Of a DNA stretch of 18,447 bases, positions 15,966-18,447 are shown piece by piece (the stretch's first letter is position 1; each line of letters opens with the position of its first letter). This DNA is from an uncultured Candidatus Nemicrothrix sp. (GTDB lineage Bacteria > Actinomycetota > Acidimicrobiia > Acidimicrobiales > UBA8592): positions 1-18,447 of the forward strand of contig CAJWRY010000016.1 in the NCBI GenBank assembly GCA_913046155.1. The letters are read 5' to 3'. Position numbers and translations under genes: made by a program. The notes under the pieces were generated by a model, which ran no database searches, was not told the origin of the DNA, and was given only the letters and a program-made list of their open reading frames with translations.

Positions 15966-16943
15966 TTGCCTAAAGCACTAATTACAGGGATAACTGGTCA
16001 GGATGGATCTTACCTAGCTGAAGCGCTTCTTCAGAAGGGTTACGATGTGGTAGGAATGGTCAGAAGAAGTAGCACAGTAAATTATGAAAGAATTGCTCAC
16101 ATACAGGGGTCAATAGAATTCGCAAATGGTGATTTACTTGATCAGGTTTCACTTATTGACGCTATAAAAATTCACGAACCAGATGAGATCTACAATCTCG
16201 CTGCGCAATCTTTTGTACAGACTTCATTTGGACAACCAGTGCTTACGGGAGAAACAACAGCTTTAAGTGTTACTCGAATGCTTGATGCGATTCGTATCGT
16301 AGACCCCAAGATTCGATTTTATCAAGCGAGTTCTAGTGAGATGTTTGGCAAAGTAGCAGAAGTGCCTCAAACAGAATCCACTCCGTTCTACCCACGTAGC
16401 CCCTACGGCGTTGCGAAAGTATATGGCCATTGGATAACTGTCAATTACCGCGAAAGCTATAATCTCCATGCTTCTAGCGGCATACTTTTTAATCATGAAA
16501 GTCCAAGACGTGGCCTAGAGTTTGTTACTCGGAAAATAAGCTACGGTGCTGCATCGATTAAGTTGGGCCTAGAAGAAAAGCTCTCCTTGGGTAATCTTGA
16601 CGCAAAAAGGGACTGGGGGTTTGCCGGCGACTATGTCGAAGCGATGTGGATGATGCTTCAGCAAGAAGAGCCAGATGACTATGTTATTTGTTCAGGGATG
16701 ACACATAGCGTTCGGGAATTTTGCGACCTTGCCTTCAACCACCTAGGGCTCAATTACCAGGACCATGTCGTAGTAGATGAACAATTTTTTAGACCAGCAG
16801 AGGTTGATCTTCTTGTTGGAGATTATGGCAAGGCGAAAAAGGTGCTTGCTTGGGAACCCAGCACGTCGTTCAAAGACCTTGTGACCATGATGGTTGAAGC
16901 TGACCTAGCCCTACTTGAAGGACGCCTCAAAGGTTTAGCGTGA
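15966..16943 (+). CDS. gmd: GDP-mannose 4,6-dehydratase
   Basis: Converts GDP-D-mannose to GDP-4-keto-6-deoxy-D-mannose, the branch-point for GDP-D-rhamnose, GDP-L-fucose and related sugars. The 325-residue protein carries the family's near-invariant N-terminus ALITGITGQDGSYLAE, with NADP loop GITGQDG at residues 8-14. Also visible are SSSEMFG at 122-128, the YGVAK catalytic pair (Tyr147, Lys151) and the substrate segment ILFNHESPRRG. GNLDAKRDWGFAGDYVEAMW is diagnostic. Length is at the short end of the family (about 325-370). Translation starts at TTG behind a strong AGGAG. The stop overlaps the cofD GTG by four bases (GTGA). Together with the adjacent reductase it forms a two-step GDP-deoxyhexose module. 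Confidence 0.95.
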   Translation: MPKALITGITGQDGSYLAEALLQKGYDVVGMVRRSSTVNYERIAHIQGSIEFANGDLLDQVSLIDAIKIHEPDEIYNLAAQSFVQTSFGQPVLTGETTALSVTRMLDAIRIVDPKIRFYQASSSEMFGKVAEVPQTESTPFYPRSPYGVAKVYGHWITVNYRESYNLHASSGILFNHESPRRGLEFVTRKISYGAASIKLGLEEKLSLGNLDAKRDWGFAGDYVEAMWMMLQQEEPDDYVICSGMTHSVREFCDLAFNHLGLNYQDHVVVDEQFFRPAEVDLLVGDYGKAKKVLAWEPSTSFKDLVTMMVEADLALLEGRLKGLA

Positions 16944-17779
16944 CAAAGTTGTCTAATAAAAAAATAGTTGTTCTTAGTGGCGGCGTTGGGGCAGCCAAAT
17001 TACTTAGAGGCCTTGTTACGGTAGTCCTCCCTGAGTCTGTAACAGCTATTGTCAATACTGGAGATGACTTATCGTTGCACGGTCTTCATATAAGCCCAGA
17101 TCTTGACACCATAATCTATACTCTCGGAAATGAAATTAATCCAGATACAGGATGGGGCTTAAGGGACGAAGGTTGGCGAGCCATGGATATGGTGACCATG
17201 TATGGAGGAATTGATTGGTTTCGGCTTGGCGATAGGGATCTTGGAACGCATTTATTCCGAACTCAAAAGCTTTTCGAAGGGGCTACCCTTTCAGAGGTCA
17301 CTCGTGAAATAGCAACCAAATGGAGAGTTGGAGTCAACATCATTCCAATGAGTGACGATCCAGTCAGAACAATCGTTACGACCGTTGACGGTGAGGAACT
17401 GAATTTTCAAGATTATTTTGTCCGACTATCACATAATGTGGAAATCGCTAGCATAAAATTCCGAGGTCACGAGATAAGTCAACCAGCTCCTGAAGTAATT
17501 TCTGAAATCCTTAAAGCAGATATTATTCTTATCGCTCCTTCTAACCCTTTAGTAAGTATCGCACCGATACTTTCAGTTCCAGGAATTAGAGATGCCCTTC
17601 GTAAGCGACGAGAAAATGTTATTGCAATATCTGGAATTGTTAATGGCAAAGCATTAAAGGGTCCTGCCGATCGACTCCTAAACGAGCTGGGCTATGAAGC
17701 ATCTGCAACAGCTGACCAGAGGGCTCGGGGTCGCAATCGCGACCGTCACCCTAGCTGGATGTGCCCCAGCGACCCCTGA
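16940..17779 (+). CDS. cofD: 2-phospho-L-lactate transferase CofD/FbiA, C-terminus replaced
   Basis: In coenzyme F420 synthesis this enzyme moves the phospholactyl- or PEP-derived moiety from its guanylyl carrier onto Fo. The N-terminal 257 residues match the family throughout: GGVGAAK (14-20), NTGDD (39-43), SPDLDT (52-57), GWGLRDE (71-77), LGDRDLGTH (96-104), and APSNPLVSI (199-207). From about residue 258, after EASATA, the sequence becomes an Arg-rich tail that does not resemble CofD and stops at 279, whereas M. tuberculosis FbiA has 331 residues. The tail is a shadow reading of the next gene in another frame, so roughly 50 native residues are missing and activity is doubtful. Start is GTG overlapping the gmd stop, with AAAGG six bases upstream. 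The partner cofE/fbiB, usually next, is absent. Confidence 0.85.
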   Translation: MTKLSNKKIVVLSGGVGAAKLLRGLVTVVLPESVTAIVNTGDDLSLHGLHISPDLDTIIYTLGNEINPDTGWGLRDEGWRAMDMVTMYGGIDWFRLGDRDLGTHLFRTQKLFEGATLSEVTREIATKWRVGVNIIPMSDDPVRTIVTTVDGEELNFQDYFVRLSHNVEIASIKFRGHEISQPAPEVISEILKADIILIAPSNPLVSIAPILSVPGIRDALRKRRENVIAISGIVNGKALKGPADRLLNELGYEASATADQRARGRNRDRHPSWMCPSDP

Positions 17780-18447
17780 TAATGGTCGATCGAACAGGTT
17801 CGAGGGCCTATCTGATGGATGGAATCGTATTCCTGGAGGAGCCGAGAGTAGCTGCGCGTATGGGACTGAGTATTCCTTCTGGTTTAAGCCGTCAGAGACA
17901 GAGAAGGTTGCAATCTACTTCCAGGGCGGTGGTGCATGTTGGATGGGTGAGATATGCGCCCTCGACCGGTCACCGACCTATGATCCGTTCGTAGACGAAT
18001 CAGATATTCCGCCGTCAACGGGAATCCTCGACTTCAAATCCGCAGAGAATCCGATCAAAGACTGGAGTGTCCTCTTCGTTCCCTACTGCACTGCCGACGT
18101 GCACGTGGGCAACTCAAAGCAAGAATACAAAGTCGCTGCAAACGATTCCCTGCCCGCAGGGACCGTAGAGATCAGACATTGGGGCAGTCGTAATACTAAC
18201 GCCGCCCTGGAGTGGCTTTACGAACGTATAAATGATCCCGCCAAGATTCTAGTAACTGGAGTTAGCGCTGGCTCAATTGGATCAGCGGTCTACGCTCACG
18301 AGATCGCTGAACGCTTTCCCAAAGCAGACGTAGTGCAACTTGGTGATGCATCAGGTGGGTACCGTGTGCCATCTGTGGTTCCATCGTTGCTTTCAGCTTG
18401 GGGCGCTGTGGAGACATTGGAACGCTCGACGCGACAAACACCGGATA
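17694..18447 (+). CDS. Lipoprotein, pectin-acetylesterase-like serine esterase, partial
   Basis: This frame is open from ATG 17694 to the right edge (251 codons). The N-terminus reads MKHLQQLTRGLGVAIATVTL then AGC: a basic n-region, a hydrophobic core and a lipobox with Cys23, predicting a lipid-anchored exported protein. The mature part has QGGGACW at about residues 78-84 (oxyanion-hole type), paired cysteines, and a nucleophile elbow GVSAGS (near 187-192) followed by IGSAVYA. GDASGGY comes later. These match the pectinacetylesterase/Notum-like family (PF03283 type), which removes acyl groups from polysaccharides; the true substrate is unknown. The rest of the catalytic triad lies outside the window or is not identified. 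The start overlaps cofD by 86 bp, with only a weak Shine-Dalgarno (GAG at 17684-17686). The first few codons lie in CofD-derived sequence, so the true native start is uncertain. Confidence 0.65.
   Translation, partial: MKHLQQLTRGLGVAIATVTLAGCAPATPDNGRSNRFEGLSDGWNRIPGGAESSCAYGTEYSFWFKPSETEKVAIYFQGGGACWMGEICALDRSPTYDPFVDESDIPPSTGILDFKSAENPIKDWSVLFVPYCTADVHVGNSKQEYKVAANDSLPAGTVEIRHWGSRNTNAALEWLYERINDPAKILVTGVSAGSIGSAVYAHEIAERFPKADVVQLGDASGGYRVPSVVPSLLSAWGAVETLERSTRQTPD
17706..17722. other. Probable junction between unrelated sequences
   Basis: CofD similarity ends around GCATCTGCAACAGCTG and lipoprotein-like coding begins immediately after, in a different frame. G+C rises across the point: by hand count lines 17461-17520 and 17581-17640 have 26/60 and 23/60 G+C, while 17761-17820 and 17821-17880 have 34/60 and 32/60. 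The exact base cannot be fixed by eye. Confidence 0.6.

Noticed and set aside
17761..17994. A 77-codon plus-strand frame downstream of cofD
   Set aside because: It reads through the esterase gene in another frame. The overlapping lipoprotein frame has clear motifs.

Overview
The window looks like a chromosomal segment of a moderate-to-low-GC actinobacterium, most plausibly an uncultured aquatic member of the Acidimicrobiia or a neighbouring class. The pointers are a CofD/FbiA-type F420 gene, a DUF5719-type secreted protein paired with a very large membrane glycosyltransferase, the short Trm112-like protein that has lost most of its zinc cysteines, and an order secA - ahcY - phosphomannomutase - fbiA that matches the collinear block in Mycobacterium tuberculosis (Rv3240c, Rv3248c, Rv3257c, Rv3261, from memory). 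The class assignment is inference; the genes are well supported.

Layout. 1-7717 is a minus-strand run. Read in the direction of transcription it holds a CPBP-family intramembrane protease, phosphomannomutase/phosphoglucomutase, a Trm112-like small protein, S-adenosylhomocysteinase, SecA, and peptide chain release factor 2 (cut by the window's left edge). From a 109-bp divergent region, the plus strand carries ftsH and a membrane-anchored thioredoxin-fold protein (7827-10237). These converge on a minus-strand pair, 14933-10234: a 1052-residue GT2 glycosyltransferase with a polytopic membrane part, translationally coupled to a DUF5719-like protein made of four Ig-like repeats. From a second divergent region (14934-15044), the plus strand carries a GDP-4-keto-6-deoxymannose reductase-like SDR, GDP-mannose 4,6-dehydratase and cofD as a tight operon (15045-17779).

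How the genes fit together. Phosphomannomutase can supply mannose-1-phosphate. Gmd plus the adjacent reductase would turn GDP-mannose into a GDP-6-deoxyhexose such as GDP-D-rhamnose (the GDP-mannose pyrophosphorylase is not in the window). The divergent GT2/DUF5719 pair is the obvious candidate user of activated sugar at the cell surface. SecA, FtsH and the CPBP protease are envelope housekeeping functions. The extracytoplasmic thioredoxin-like protein may act on the two lone cysteines of DUF5719.

The most abnormal place is the right end. The CofD reading frame loses family similarity at about codon 258 (near 17,712), base composition rises at the same place, and a different gene begins: a lipoprotein of the pectin-acetylesterase type that runs off the window. 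Its apparent start codon and first residues lie in the cofD part. This is either an assembly chimera or a real recombination that truncated cofD. No RNA gene, CRISPR array, insertion sequence, prophage or defence system is visible, and I saw no convincing intrinsic terminator. Every non-coding stretch is shorter than about 115 bp.
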